A stretch of DNA of 64,000 bases from Azospirillum sp. TSH100 (GTDB taxonomy: Bacteria; Pseudomonadota; Alphaproteobacteria; Azospirillales; Azospirillaceae): NCBI RefSeq assembly GCF_004923295.1, contig NZ_CP039634.1, forward strand, positions 2,198,001 through 2,262,000, written 5' to 3'. Below the pieces are notes generated by a model. That model was not told where the DNA came from, ran no database searches, and saw only the letters and a program-made list of their open reading frames with translations. Below, one piece after another: positions 1-8,273 of the stretch (position 1 is the first letter of the stretch; each line of letters opens with the position of its first letter). The position numbers were made by a program, and so were the translations under genes.

Positions 1-1
1 T

Positions 2-946
2 ACCGATGAGGCCGCGGCGCGGCTGATCTATGAGGCTGATATCGACATTCTGTTCGATCTGAAGGGCCACACCCAGAACGCCCGGCCGGGAATCGCCGCC
101 TATCGCCCGGCGCCGGTGCAGGCTCAGTGGCTCGGCTATCCGGGCACGCTGGGAAGTGCGGCCATCGACTATGTCATCGCCGACCCGGTGGTGGCGCCCA
201 CCGATCACCAGCGCTTCTACAGCGAGCGCATCGTCCATCTGCCCTACAGCTACCAGCCGAACGACCGCAAGCGCGCCATCGGGCCGGTGCCGTGCCGTGC
301 CGATTGCGGACTGCCGGAAGGCGGCACGGTGTTCTGCGCTTTCAACGCGTCCTACAAGATCGGGCCGGAGCTGTTCGGCCGCTGGTGCCGGATTTTGCAG
401 CGCGTTCCGGACGCGGTCCTGTGGTTGCTGGATGGCCCGGCCGAGGTCGCGGACAATCTGCGGCGCGCAGCTGTGGAGCGGGGGATCGCGGCTGAGCGCC
501 TGATCTTCGCCCCGCGCCTGCCGGGACCGGCGCATCTGGCGCGCCACCGGTTGGCTGACCTGTTCCTGGATTCAGGCCCGGTCGGGGCCCATACCACGGC
601 GAGCGACGCGCTATGGGCCGGGTTGCCGGTGTTGACGGTTCCCGGCCGGTCTTTTGCCGGTCGGGTTGCAGCCAGTCTGCTGTACGCAGTCGGAATGCCC
701 GAACTGGCTGTGGCGGACTGGGATAGCTATGAGGCGACGGCAAAGCGCTTGGTCGAACAGCCCGACGAACTGGCTGCACTGAAACGGCGGCTGGAGCAGG
801 CGTGCACCACCGCCCCCCTGTTCGACACCGACCGCTTCGCCCGTGCGATCGAAGCGGCCTATGTCACGATGTGGGACATCCACGCGGCGGGGGAGTCGCC
901 GCGTGGCTTCGCGGTTCCGCCTCAGAGATCAGGGGCTCAGGGGTAG
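2..946 (+). CDS. OGT/SPINDLY-like glycosyltransferase, 3' part
   Basis: The gene enters the window already open, so only its last 314 codons are seen. They match the C-terminal catalytic half of the family 41 glycosyltransferases (O-GlcNAc transferase/SPINDLY type). Signatures are DLKGHTQNARPGI, the run RPAPVQAQWLGYPGTLG followed by IDYVIADPVVAP, and later DLFLDSGPVGAHTTASDALW with GLPVLTVPG, which form the nucleotide-sugar pocket in this family. Bacterial members usually carry TPR repeats in the missing N-terminal half and modify proteins or envelope glycans; the substrate here is unknown. The stop lies 10 bases inside the 3' end of the convergent gene that follows. Family assignment is firm; the acceptor is not known. 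Confidence 0.85.
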   Translation, partial: TDEAAARLIYEADIDILFDLKGHTQNARPGIAAYRPAPVQAQWLGYPGTLGSAAIDYVIADPVVAPTDHQRFYSERIVHLPYSYQPNDRKRAIGPVPCRADCGLPEGGTVFCAFNASYKIGPELFGRWCRILQRVPDAVLWLLDGPAEVADNLRRAAVERGIAAERLIFAPRLPGPAHLARHRLADLFLDSGPVGAHTTASDALWAGLPVLTVPGRSFAGRVAASLLYAVGMPELAVADWDSYEATAKRLVEQPDELAALKRRLEQACTTAPLFDTDRFARAIEAAYVTMWDIHAAGESPRGFAVPPQRSGAQG

Positions 947-1662
947 GCGCAGCGGTCGGCGGTGACCTCGACGAAGGAACGCTGGGAGGCGGCGATGGTG
1001 AAGCGGTACTCGCTGTTGTCGACGACCAGCGACTGATGCAGCGGCAGCACACCACTGACCGTGGTGCCCTTGCCGCCCATGCCGGTGATGCGGATCGTCA
1101 CGGGCTGGCCCGGATCGAACCAGCTTTCGGCATTGCCCTGCTGGTTGTGGGCCGACTGTCCTTCACCGGTGACGGTGACGGTGCCGTTGCCGAAGGTGAC
1201 GCCGCGCGCTCCGCCCTTCAGCAGCGGCGTGCTGAGCGTGAAGCGCTTGGTATCGGTTGGCTGGCAGTTGCGCGGAACTTGGGCCTGCAAGATGACGAAG
1301 GCGAGGCGGTTGGCGTCCAGGCCCCCCTTCAGCCGTTCCGACACCAGTTGCGTCAGCTTGGCGAGGTCGCCGGTCGGCACCTCGCGCTGAAGGCGGCCGT
1401 CCAGTTCGGCCACGCGCGCCTCTGCTGTGCGGGCTGCATGCTGCATCTGGCTGGCCAGCAGTTCTAGCTCTGCCTTCTGACGCGATAGGGTGGCGATCTC
1501 CTCGCGCAGGGTCACGTCGCGGCCCTTCAGCTGTTCGATTCCCATCTGGTAGGAAAAGAGACCGACCCCCAGCACGAATGCCGCCGCCAGCACAAACTTG
1601 ATCACGCCGGCCCGCAGGCGTTTGCGGTAGCGTCTTTCGTAGTCGTAACGTCCCAGGGTCAT
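937..1662 (-). CDS. unknown single-pass membrane coiled-coil protein
   Basis: The 241-residue product has a basic N-terminus (RYDYERRYRKRLRAG), one membrane segment at about residues 21-42, and a heptad-rich stretch at about 47-95 typical of a coiled coil. The C-terminal half (about 100-241) looks like a globular periplasmic domain rich in beta strands. It ends with a cysteine-containing tail (DRCAYP). I do not recognise a named family. It lies downstream of lptD on the same strand, separated by about 125 bases containing a strong hairpin, so cotranscription is uncertain. It overlaps the convergent glycosyltransferase by 10 bases. No strong ribosome binding site is visible before the ATG. Confidence 0.7.
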   Translation of the reverse strand: MTLGRYDYERRYRKRLRAGVIKFVLAAAFVLGVGLFSYQMGIEQLKGRDVTLREEIATLSRQKAELELLASQMQHAARTAEARVAELDGRLQREVPTGDLAKLTQLVSERLKGGLDANRLAFVILQAQVPRNCQPTDTKRFTLSTPLLKGGARGVTFGNGTVTVTGEGQSAHNQQGNAESWFDPGQPVTIRITGMGGKGTTVSGVLPLHQSLVVDNSEYRFTIAASQRSFVEVTADRCAYP

Positions 1663-1709
1663 GATTTCGGTCGCGGCGGGCTGTCTCGTCGGGCCTTAAT
1701 GGCTAATGG

Positions 1710-1741
1710 CAACGGCCAAGGGATGCAACCCCTGGCCGTTG
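1710..1741. repeat. strong hairpin between lptD and the downstream gene
   Basis: Two 13-base arms (1710-1722 and 1729-1741) pair at 12 of 13 positions around a six-base loop. On the plus strand GTTTTC follows. On the minus strand, the direction of both flanking genes, the following sequence is not T-rich. It may be a weak terminator or an RNA-processing/stability stem after lptD. Confidence 0.55.
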
Positions 1742-1786
1742 GTTTTCGCCAGCTTTTGCCGCGGCCTCCTGTCCGCCTCGCTCCGA

Positions 1787-4219
1787 TTACTGGTTGGCCG
1801 ATCCGCCGCCCAGGAAGCCGGCGCTGATGCCGGGGCTCTTGAACTCGCCGACATTCTTGAAGACCAGACGGAAGAAGATGGTATTGCCGTCCTTCTCGCC
1901 GGTGGTGCTGATCGTGTAGTCGCGCCGGGCGATCGTCTGGAACAGGAGGCATTCGTCGCCATAGGTCAGCACGGCAAGGCTGGCGCGCGGACCCGGCTGC
2001 GGTTCCATCGCCTGGGTGTGGCTGATGCCGATGTTCCAGTGGTCGGTGAATTGCGACGAGACGCCGAAGCTCGCCTGCTCCACCCGGTTGCGGGTGACGG
2101 CGGTGCGGGAGGTGGTCTGGTCGACATAGGTGTAGGAAGTCGACAGCCGTAGCAGCGGGACGCCGGCCGAGGCATTCAGCGAATGGCGGCGCGGACGGAA
2201 GGTTTCGTGATCGACGCGGAAGCCGTAATTCACGTCCAGCCAGTCAGCAGGTTGCAGGTCGAGACGGCCGACATAGTCGGACACCCGCTCTTCCAGGCCC
2301 GAATCGCCGGTGAAGCCGGCGCTGCTGTCCGTTAGGCGGATGCTCTGCCCCAGGAACAGGCTGGCCGATCCCTGGTTGTAGCCATAGATGGCGCCCCGCA
2401 AGCCGTACGTGACGCGCATGCCGTCGTCCAGCCGGTCGATGCCGGTGAAACGGTTGGGCTGCAGCAGGTTCACGTCGTCGAACTCAACGTCCAGGCTGTC
2501 CTCATTTGGGAAGATGCGGCCGTTCGGCAGCTTCGGCGCGAAGGTCAGCTGGCCGATCGGCTCGATCAGCTGGGAGGAGCTTTCGCCATAGCGCACGAAC
2601 GGATAGCGGACGGTCGCCTGTCCCTGCGGGAAGAAGCGGAAGCGGCTGATGTTGTCGTTGCCGCGGACCGTCGGGTCGTTGTTGTTGAACTGCTGCGCCT
2701 TGTAGCCGGCGACCAGCACGCTGCCCGACAGGGTTGTCACAAAGCCGGCATTGGAGACGATGTTGCGCTCCCAACCCGGCTGGGCCATGACGCGCTGTGT
2801 GTCGGGGCCGGCGTTCTTGAAGCGCGACACCGCCAGCAGGCTGGTGTCGAACGACCAGCGGCCGCCCAGCAGGCTGCCTGGCTCGCCCAGCGCGTTGTAC
2901 TGCGCGTAGGGCAGGGTGACCGGTTCGGGGATGCTGTTCCCGTACCGCATGTCCTGGAAGCTGTAGCCGGTGATCGCCGCGTAGTTCCGGCCGCGGAAGC
3001 CTTCGACGAAGACCTTGCTGGTCAGGTAATCCTCGCGGAAATCATAGTAGCGCCGCAGGAAGGTCGGGTCGCTGGCCCGCTTGATGTCGAAACCGGCCCG
3101 CCAGGTATCGTCGATGTCGAACAGGCCGCGCGCTGCGACATAGCCGCGGTTGCGCGTTTCCTTCGGCACCGTCGTGGTGTTGGCCACGTCGCCGCGGGTG
3201 ATGGCGCCTTCCAGTTCCAGCCGGCCGCTTTCAAACCGCTTGCGGTACTGACCGCCGAGCAGCGGCCCCTGCTGCGAGTAGTAGTGCAGGTCGAAGGTCG
3301 CGTCCTGGTCCGGCGCGATGTCCCAGTAATAGTGGGTCTTGAGGATCGCTCCGAGATTGGAGTTGTTGCCGAAGGATGGCGTCAGGAAGCCGCTCTTGCG
3401 GTCGACCGACGGATCGGGGTGCGACAGATAGGGCGTGTAGGCGACGGGGATGCCGAAGATCTCCATCGTCGCGTCGCGATAGCGGACCTCATGCTCCTCG
3501 TTGTCGTGCACGATGCGCACGGCACGGATCTGCCACAGCGGCGGACGGGTCGGGTCTTCCTTGCACAGGTCGCAAGGGCTGTAGACGCCCCGGCTGACGC
3601 GCGTCAGGCGGCCTTCGCGCCGCTCGCCCTCGTTGCCGGCCATGCGACCATTGTCGGTCATCAGGACGCGGATGTTCTCGATGAACACGTCCTTCAGATT
3701 ATCGGTCAGCTCGGCGTAATCGGCGAAGACGATGTCGCCCGACGGTTCCACAAGCCGGATCTTGCCGGTGGCTGTGACGACCTTGGTCTTCTGGTTGTAG
3801 GTGATCTTGTCGGCGTGGACACTGCGTTTGCCCTGGGCGAGTTCCACGTTGCCGCTGGCGGTGACGACACTGTTCACCTCGTCGAAGGTGACCTGATCGG
3901 CCGTGAGAAGCACCGGCTCCTGCTTCGATTCGGTGCCGTTGGCGCCGGCCTGCGCGGCTGGAGCGGCAGGCTTGGCGCCGGGAAGCGGTCCCTGGGAAGG
4001 CTTCGGGGAGGGTGTTTGCTTGGCCGGTGATTGGGCGTTGGCCGAATCCGGAATGGCCAGATCCACGGCGGCGACCCCACACGCCACCATCAGCCCGACG
4101 ATGCCGGAGCGCAGGATGGGGTTGGCGACGGTCGGAGCTTTGGCGCGGGCGCGCCGGGAGACGTGCTTGGGCATATCGGAACGATTGGGGGAAGCGAAAG
4201 CCCAAGTCAACGGTTTCAA
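1787..4219 (-). CDS. lptD: LPS-assembly outer membrane protein LptD (OstA/Imp)
   Basis: LptD is the outer-membrane beta-barrel that, with the lipoprotein LptE, inserts lipopolysaccharide into the outer leaflet. The 810-residue product has a hydrophobic export segment (about residues 41-63, ending SANAQ), then a proline-rich linker. An OstA/LptA-like beta-jellyroll follows (about 98-200: LTADQVTFDEVNSVVTASGN). The rest is a long barrel with alternating aromatic strands. SPCDLCKEDP carries cysteines of the kind used in LptD disulfides. The start is ambiguous. A TTG at 4219 has GGAGGGG just upstream, while an ATG at 4174 (MPKHVSRRARAK) gives a tidier signal peptide but no clear ribosome site. 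Length is normal for alphaproteobacterial LptD. Confidence 0.93.
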   Translation of the reverse strand: MKPLTWAFASPNRSDMPKHVSRRARAKAPTVANPILRSGIVGLMVACGVAAVDLAIPDSANAQSPAKQTPSPKPSQGPLPGAKPAAPAAQAGANGTESKQEPVLLTADQVTFDEVNSVVTASGNVELAQGKRSVHADKITYNQKTKVVTATGKIRLVEPSGDIVFADYAELTDNLKDVFIENIRVLMTDNGRMAGNEGERREGRLTRVSRGVYSPCDLCKEDPTRPPLWQIRAVRIVHDNEEHEVRYRDATMEIFGIPVAYTPYLSHPDPSVDRKSGFLTPSFGNNSNLGAILKTHYYWDIAPDQDATFDLHYYSQQGPLLGGQYRKRFESGRLELEGAITRGDVANTTTVPKETRNRGYVAARGLFDIDDTWRAGFDIKRASDPTFLRRYYDFREDYLTSKVFVEGFRGRNYAAITGYSFQDMRYGNSIPEPVTLPYAQYNALGEPGSLLGGRWSFDTSLLAVSRFKNAGPDTQRVMAQPGWERNIVSNAGFVTTLSGSVLVAGYKAQQFNNNDPTVRGNDNISRFRFFPQGQATVRYPFVRYGESSSQLIEPIGQLTFAPKLPNGRIFPNEDSLDVEFDDVNLLQPNRFTGIDRLDDGMRVTYGLRGAIYGYNQGSASLFLGQSIRLTDSSAGFTGDSGLEERVSDYVGRLDLQPADWLDVNYGFRVDHETFRPRRHSLNASAGVPLLRLSTSYTYVDQTTSRTAVTRNRVEQASFGVSSQFTDHWNIGISHTQAMEPQPGPRASLAVLTYGDECLLFQTIARRDYTISTTGEKDGNTIFFRLVFKNVGEFKSPGISAGFLGGGSANQ

Positions 4220-4270
4220 GGCCCCTCCGTGGCCAATGTCACCGTGTCGCCGTGGCCCCTGTGGCAGTGC

Positions 4271-4313
4271 TGCCGCAGCCGCCGCGCCGGAACCGGCTTT
4301 GGGGGCTGCGGCA
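4271..4313. repeat. GC-rich inverted repeat between hss and lptD
   Basis: TGCCGCAGCC (4271-4280) and GGCTGCGGCA (4304-4313) are perfect inverted arms, with a smaller GCCGG/CCGGC hairpin nested inside. It lies just downstream of the minus-strand hss stop and upstream of lptD. It could be a Rho-independent-like stem for hss, but no T tract follows on either strand. Confidence 0.45.
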
Positions 4314-4329
4314 CTTCATCCAACCTCTG

Positions 4330-5751
4330 TCAAACCACCCGGAAGTTCTTGAACTGCCAGGGGTCGTCCTCGTCGATGTCCTCCGGGAACAGGACGTTGC
4401 GGTCCTGCAGCGGAGTCCAGTCGCCATAGGCGCCGACCACCTCGCCGAGATAGGGGGTGGCGATGTCCAGCACCCGGCGGAAGTCCACCTCGTCCGGTTC
4501 CACCACGCCCCGATTCGGGTTCTCCAGCGTCCAGACGATGCCGCCCAGGACCGTGGAGGTCACCTGCATCGAGGTGGCGTTGTTATAGGGGGCCAGCGAC
4601 CGCGCCTCCTCGATCCCCAGGCGGGATCCGTACCAGTAGGCGCCCTTCGGATTCCCCATCAGCAGGACGCCCAGCTCGTCCATCCCACCGGTGATCTCGT
4701 GCATCATCAGCCGCTGTTCGGCCTGCATGTTGAAGTTCTTGCCGGCCAGCTCGTGCAGCGACATCACCGCATCGTCGCAGGGATGATAGGCATAGTGGCA
4801 TGTCGGCCGGTACACGACCTTGCCGCCCTCGCGCACGGTGAAATAGTCGGAAATCGAGATCGCCTCGCTGTGCGTGATGAGGAAGCCGTGGAACGGCCCC
4901 TCCAGCGGGGTCCAGGTCCGCACGCGGGTGGCGGCACCGGGGCGCATCAGATAGATCGCGGCGTCGCAGCCGAATTCGTGCCGACGTCCGTCGGGCGGCA
5001 ATCCCTTCTCGTGGGTGCCCCAGCCGAGTTCGGCCGGCTGGCAGCCTTCGCTGACGAAGCCGTCGATCGACCACGTGTTGACGAACTCACCGATCTGCTT
5101 GGGCTGGTTCGACACCTGGGTGTCGCGTTCCGCGACATGGATGGTCTTGATCCCCAGCTTCTGCGCCAGCCGGCCCCAGCCGTCGCGGTCGGTCGGGACA
5201 TCGGTCGCGACGCCGGTGTCGGCGGCGATGTTCAGCAGCGCCTGCTTGACGAAATGCGACACCAGACCCGGATTCGCCCCATGGGTGATCAACGCGGTGG
5301 GGCCGCCGTCGAAGCGGCCGCGCAGCGCCAGAGCCGATTCGCGCAGCGCATAATTGGAGCGCAGCGACGGCGACAGGCTGGAATCGGTATAGCCGCCCGC
5401 CCACGGTTCGGTGCAGGTGTCGGTGTAGAAGGCGCCGACCCGCTGGCAGAACTCGATCAACGCGATCGACGATACGTCGACCGACAGGTTGACAAGGAAA
5501 TCGCCCTTGTCGATCAGCGGCTTCAGAACCTGGAAGAAATTGTCGTTGTCGAGCGGATTGTTGTGGAAGGCGACGCCGTAAAGCTCCGCTTCCTCCCGTC
5601 CGCGCTCCTCGGCGGTGACGATGGTGATTCGGTCGGCCGTAAGTCCGTCGATGTGACGGAGAAGCAGCGGCAAGACACCCTGGCCGATCGAACCGAATCC
5701 AACGATGACCATGCGGCCTGTGAACGTGCAGAGCTTCGTGTCCAGGGCCAT
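4330..5751 (-). CDS. hss: homospermidine synthase
   Basis: This NAD-dependent enzyme makes sym-homospermidine from two putrescines (or putrescine plus spermidine), the main long polyamine in many alphaproteobacteria. The 473-residue length matches the bacterial family. The N-terminal Rossmann motif VIVGFGSIGQGVLPLLL (about residues 15-31) binds NAD. Further family segments are DTCTEPWAGGY, ITHGANPGLVSHFVKQAL and YHPCDDAVMSLHELAG. A GGGGAGA ribosome site lies 9-10 bases before the ATG. The gene is 143 bases downstream of ornithine decarboxylase on the same strand, so putrescine supply and use are adjacent, and the pair is probably one transcription unit. Confidence 0.93.
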   Translation of the reverse strand: MALDTKLCTFTGRMVIVGFGSIGQGVLPLLLRHIDGLTADRITIVTAEERGREEAELYGVAFHNNPLDNDNFFQVLKPLIDKGDFLVNLSVDVSSIALIEFCQRVGAFYTDTCTEPWAGGYTDSSLSPSLRSNYALRESALALRGRFDGGPTALITHGANPGLVSHFVKQALLNIAADTGVATDVPTDRDGWGRLAQKLGIKTIHVAERDTQVSNQPKQIGEFVNTWSIDGFVSEGCQPAELGWGTHEKGLPPDGRRHEFGCDAAIYLMRPGAATRVRTWTPLEGPFHGFLITHSEAISISDYFTVREGGKVVYRPTCHYAYHPCDDAVMSLHELAGKNFNMQAEQRLMMHEITGGMDELGVLLMGNPKGAYWYGSRLGIEEARSLAPYNNATSMQVTSTVLGGIVWTLENPNRGVVEPDEVDFRRVLDIATPYLGEVVGAYGDWTPLQDRNVLFPEDIDEDDPWQFKNFRVV

Positions 5752-5791
5752 GATTTTTTGTCTCCCCGAGGTAGTTTAGGCCAACGACATA

Positions 5792-5841
5792 GCCCGGCGC
5801 TCCCGCCCACTTCGGAGAAGAGGAAACGGGACACGCCGGGC
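5792..5841 (-). repeat. odc-hss intergenic stem-loop
   Basis: GCCCGGCG (5792-5799) and CGCCGGGC (5834-5841) form a perfect eight-base stem around a 34-base loop that could hold a second short CCCG/CGGG pairing. It sits in the 143-base gap between odc and hss. It may attenuate transcription or set the relative expression of hss; no T tract is present. Confidence 0.45.
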
Positions 5842-5894
5842 GACTGAATGTTACGGATGTCTTTACGCTTTATCCACAGAATCCGGCTTCGCCT

Positions 5895-7178
5895 TCAGGC
5901 AGCACAGGAGCGAAGCTCGTAACCGGGAGTGGCGAGCAGCGGCGCGTCCGACACCTCGACGACCCGCGCCTGATCGAAGCCGTTGAAGGCGGTGCGCAGG
6001 CAGGAGCCATAGGCGCCGAGTTGTCCCAGTTCGATCCAGTCGCCGGCCTTCACATCGGCCGGCAGGTGGAAGGGGCCGGCCATCCTGTCGGCGCTGTCGC
6101 AGGTCGGGCCGTAGAAGCTGAACGCCTCGTCCGGGGCATCGGTCATCGCCTCGAACGGGCGGATCAGCCGGGCCGGGAAGCGGAAGCCGGGCACGCCTGC
6201 GTCCGACAGGGCACCATAGACGCCGTCATTGATGAACAGCTCCGTGCCGCGCCGCTTCACCACCTGCACCACCAGCGAGGCGCCGGGGGCGACCAAGGCA
6301 CGGCCGGGCTCGCACCACAGGCGGCAGTGCGCCGGCAGGTCGATGGACGCAATGCCACGGGCGATGGCGGCCATGAAGTCGTCGAGCGGCGGCGGGGTGA
6401 CGCCCGGATAGGACACCGGGAAACCGCCGCCGACATCGAGCACGTCTATGGCCACGCCGCTCTCGGCGATGACGTAGCCGGCGAGCGCGATGGCGCGCTC
6501 ATAGGCCGACGGGTCGAGCATCTGCGAGCCGACATGGAAGGACATCCCGACCTTCGGCGCCACGGCGCGGGCGGCGCGCAGCAGGTCCACCATGTCGGTC
6601 AGGGAGGCACCGAACTTGCCGGACAGGTCGTAGACGGCATTGCCCTTCGGCAGTGCCAGCCGGACGACCAGACCAAGATCGGCGGTGCCGTCGGTCTCCT
6701 CCAGGATCTTGTCCAACTCTTCCCGGCTGTCGAGCACGAAGTCGCGCACACCATACTGGTGATAGGCGTTGCGGATCGCCTGACGGCCCTTCACCGGGTG
6801 CATGTAATGCAGGACGGCATCCGGGAACATCTGGCGGATCAGGCGAATCTCACCGGGCGAAGCGACATCGAAATGGCGCACGCCGCCGGCCCACAGGGCA
6901 CGCAGCACCGCCGGTTCCGGATTGCACTTCACGGCGTAGAGCACGTCCCCGCCACCACCGACCGCGTCGGTCGCACCGGCGAAGGCCTTCAGAAAGCTGT
7001 CGGCGGTGTCGGCCAGAACGCCGGGGCGGATGCAGTGCATCGGCTCTTCGGGGCGGTGCAGGGCGACGGCCTGCGCTACGGTGGAGCGACGGCCGGAGGT
7101 CAGCGAAACGGCGCTGCTGTCGTTCAGGCCGACGCGGCGGAGCGGGGTGACGGCGGAACGGGAACGCAGGAAACCCAT
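5895..7178 (-). CDS. odc: ornithine (lysine/ornithine) decarboxylase, fold-III PLP enzyme
   Basis: This enzyme decarboxylates ornithine to putrescine, and some members also accept lysine. The alanine-racemase-type fold is shown by YAVKCN, with the PLP-binding Lys at about residue 84. Other signatures are HVGSQ, the glycine loop DVLDVGGGFP, CEPGRALVAP for phosphate binding, and GPTCDSADRM supplying the active-site Cys/Asp from the partner subunit. At 427 residues it is somewhat longer than usual (about 380-400) because of an N-terminal extension of about 40 residues. AGGAG lies 7 bases before the ATG. It precedes hss on the same strand and follows a leader of about 370 bases with a speF-like structure, so polyamine-responsive control is likely. 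Confidence 0.9.
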   Translation of the reverse strand: MGFLRSRSAVTPLRRVGLNDSSAVSLTSGRRSTVAQAVALHRPEEPMHCIRPGVLADTADSFLKAFAGATDAVGGGGDVLYAVKCNPEPAVLRALWAGGVRHFDVASPGEIRLIRQMFPDAVLHYMHPVKGRQAIRNAYHQYGVRDFVLDSREELDKILEETDGTADLGLVVRLALPKGNAVYDLSGKFGASLTDMVDLLRAARAVAPKVGMSFHVGSQMLDPSAYERAIALAGYVIAESGVAIDVLDVGGGFPVSYPGVTPPPLDDFMAAIARGIASIDLPAHCRLWCEPGRALVAPGASLVVQVVKRRGTELFINDGVYGALSDAGVPGFRFPARLIRPFEAMTDAPDEAFSFYGPTCDSADRMAGPFHLPADVKAGDWIELGQLGAYGSCLRTAFNGFDQARVVEVSDAPLLATPGYELRSCAA

Positions 7179-7380
7179 GGCGCACTCCTATCCCCGGACA
7201 GCGGCGGTCAAACCGGTCCGGTGAGCAGACGACGATCCCACGCCGCACCACGAACCAACCAGCAGAAGGCTGGGGCGCGGTTGTTGAAGCGGGATCGGCG
7301 ATTGATCGGATTTGGGAAGGGGGGAGACGGAGATAGCCGGTGCGAGCAGCGGCCCCGGGCTGTGAAGCTCCAGGCAACAG

Positions 7381-7503
7381 CGCGTCGTTTACCGGCTAAC
7401 GGGCTACCGTCTCACAGCCCCACCGTGGGCAGCGTACATACTGACCTCCCTCTCGGGACCGACCCACTGGAATGGTCGGTTCTGCCAAAAAGGACGCGGT
7501 ACG
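7381..7503 (-). ncRNA. speF-type structured leader of the odc gene
   Basis: On the minus strand the odc leader contains a conserved-looking array. ACCGACC/GGTCGGT (7474-7480 with 7458-7464) forms a 7-bp stem with a 9-base loop, followed by GGGAGG. GGGCT/AGCCC makes a second stem (7416-7420 with 7401-7405). CGCGTC near 7497 can pair with GACGCG at 7381-7386 to close the whole element. The position upstream of an alphaproteobacterial ornithine decarboxylase and the AACCGACC hairpin fit the Rfam speF motif as I recall it. The ligand, if any, is not established. A covariance-model search would settle membership. Confidence 0.6.
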
Positions 7504-7556
7504 TCGTAGCATAACCACAGAGGGCCATAGGCACGTGCGGGTGCGTCGTGCCGTTT

Positions 7557-7584
7557 GATTTACGCTTTTCCGCCCGTGATTCAA
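7557..7584 (-). promoter_or_regulatory. candidate sigma-70 promoter of odc-hss
   Basis: On the minus strand TTGAAT (7584-7579) and TAAATC (7562-7557) are separated by 16 bases. Transcription from here would give a leader of about 370 bases containing the whole speF-like element before the odc start at 7178. The 437-base gap between odc and the next gene is largely explained by this leader. Confidence 0.5.
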
Positions 7585-7615
7585 GTGAATTTTTTGAGGC
7601 GGGAATGGGGCGGAT

Positions 7616-8179
7616 TCAGGCTGCCTGAGCAGTATCCGGCCCAAAGAACGGGAAGCGCGCGGCGATGGTGTCGCCGGTCGGCGTGGCCGACCAGCCGTCA
7701 GGGCGGCCGAAGAATCGGATGGTGGTGAAGCAGGGCGTCGCTCCCATGTCGAACCAGTGCGGCGTGCCGGCGGGAATGCTCAGCAGGTCGCCGGCCTCGC
7801 ACACGACGCGGAAGACGCGGTTGTCCAAGTGGATGTAGAAGGCGCCGGCCCCCTCGACGAAGAACCGCGCCTCGTCCTCGTCATGGGTGTGTTCGTTCAG
7901 GAATTTGGCGCGTAGGGACGCCACGCCCTCCGTCTGCAGGGTCACGCGCACCACGTCGGCGGTGCAGAAGCGCCGCGCGTCCTTCAATCGTCCGATGGGG
8001 ACGGCATAGGCGTCCAGCACCGCGTTGGCATCGGCGGACGCGGGCAGGGGGGTGTCGGCATTCCAGCGTTCAAACAGGATGCCGATATGGGCGAGATGAG
8101 CGGCCATCAATGCCGGGTCGGCGGTGCGGAGTTCCGGCCTGCGGGCATCGCTTTCCAGATATACGGTCAGGTCACTCAC
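7616..8179 (-). CDS. mtnD: acireductone dioxygenase (ARD)
   Basis: This cupin metalloenzyme cleaves acireductone in the methionine salvage pathway. With Fe it gives the 2-keto acid precursor of methionine; with Ni it follows the off-pathway CO-producing reaction. The 187-residue protein carries the family metal ligands His97, His99 and Glu103 (EHTHDEDEARFF) and His141 (GTPHWFD). I chose the GTG at 8179 because AGGAG stands about 9 bases upstream and the protein then begins at the family's usual MSDL position; a longer upstream frame exists but is not supported. No other salvage gene (mtnA, mtnB, mtnC) is in the window, so it is isolated here. It lies downstream of the MFS gene on the same strand. 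Confidence 0.9.
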   Translation of the reverse strand: MSDLTVYLESDARRPELRTADPALMAAHLAHIGILFERWNADTPLPASADANAVLDAYAVPIGRLKDARRFCTADVVRVTLQTEGVASLRAKFLNEHTHDEDEARFFVEGAGAFYIHLDNRVFRVVCEAGDLLSIPAGTPHWFDMGATPCFTTIRFFGRPDGWSATPTGDTIAARFPFFGPDTAQAA

Positions 8180-8273
8180 CGGGCGCACTCCTGCCGAACG
8201 AACCTGTACAGCGTGAAGCGCTGCCCGGCGCAACGCAATAAGCCGAATCGCAAGCGCGACCGTTCGTCGCGCA

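Noticed and set aside
4012..5847. 611-codon frame opposite hss
   Set aside because: Shadow of hss and the hss-lptD gap; no recognisable protein family.
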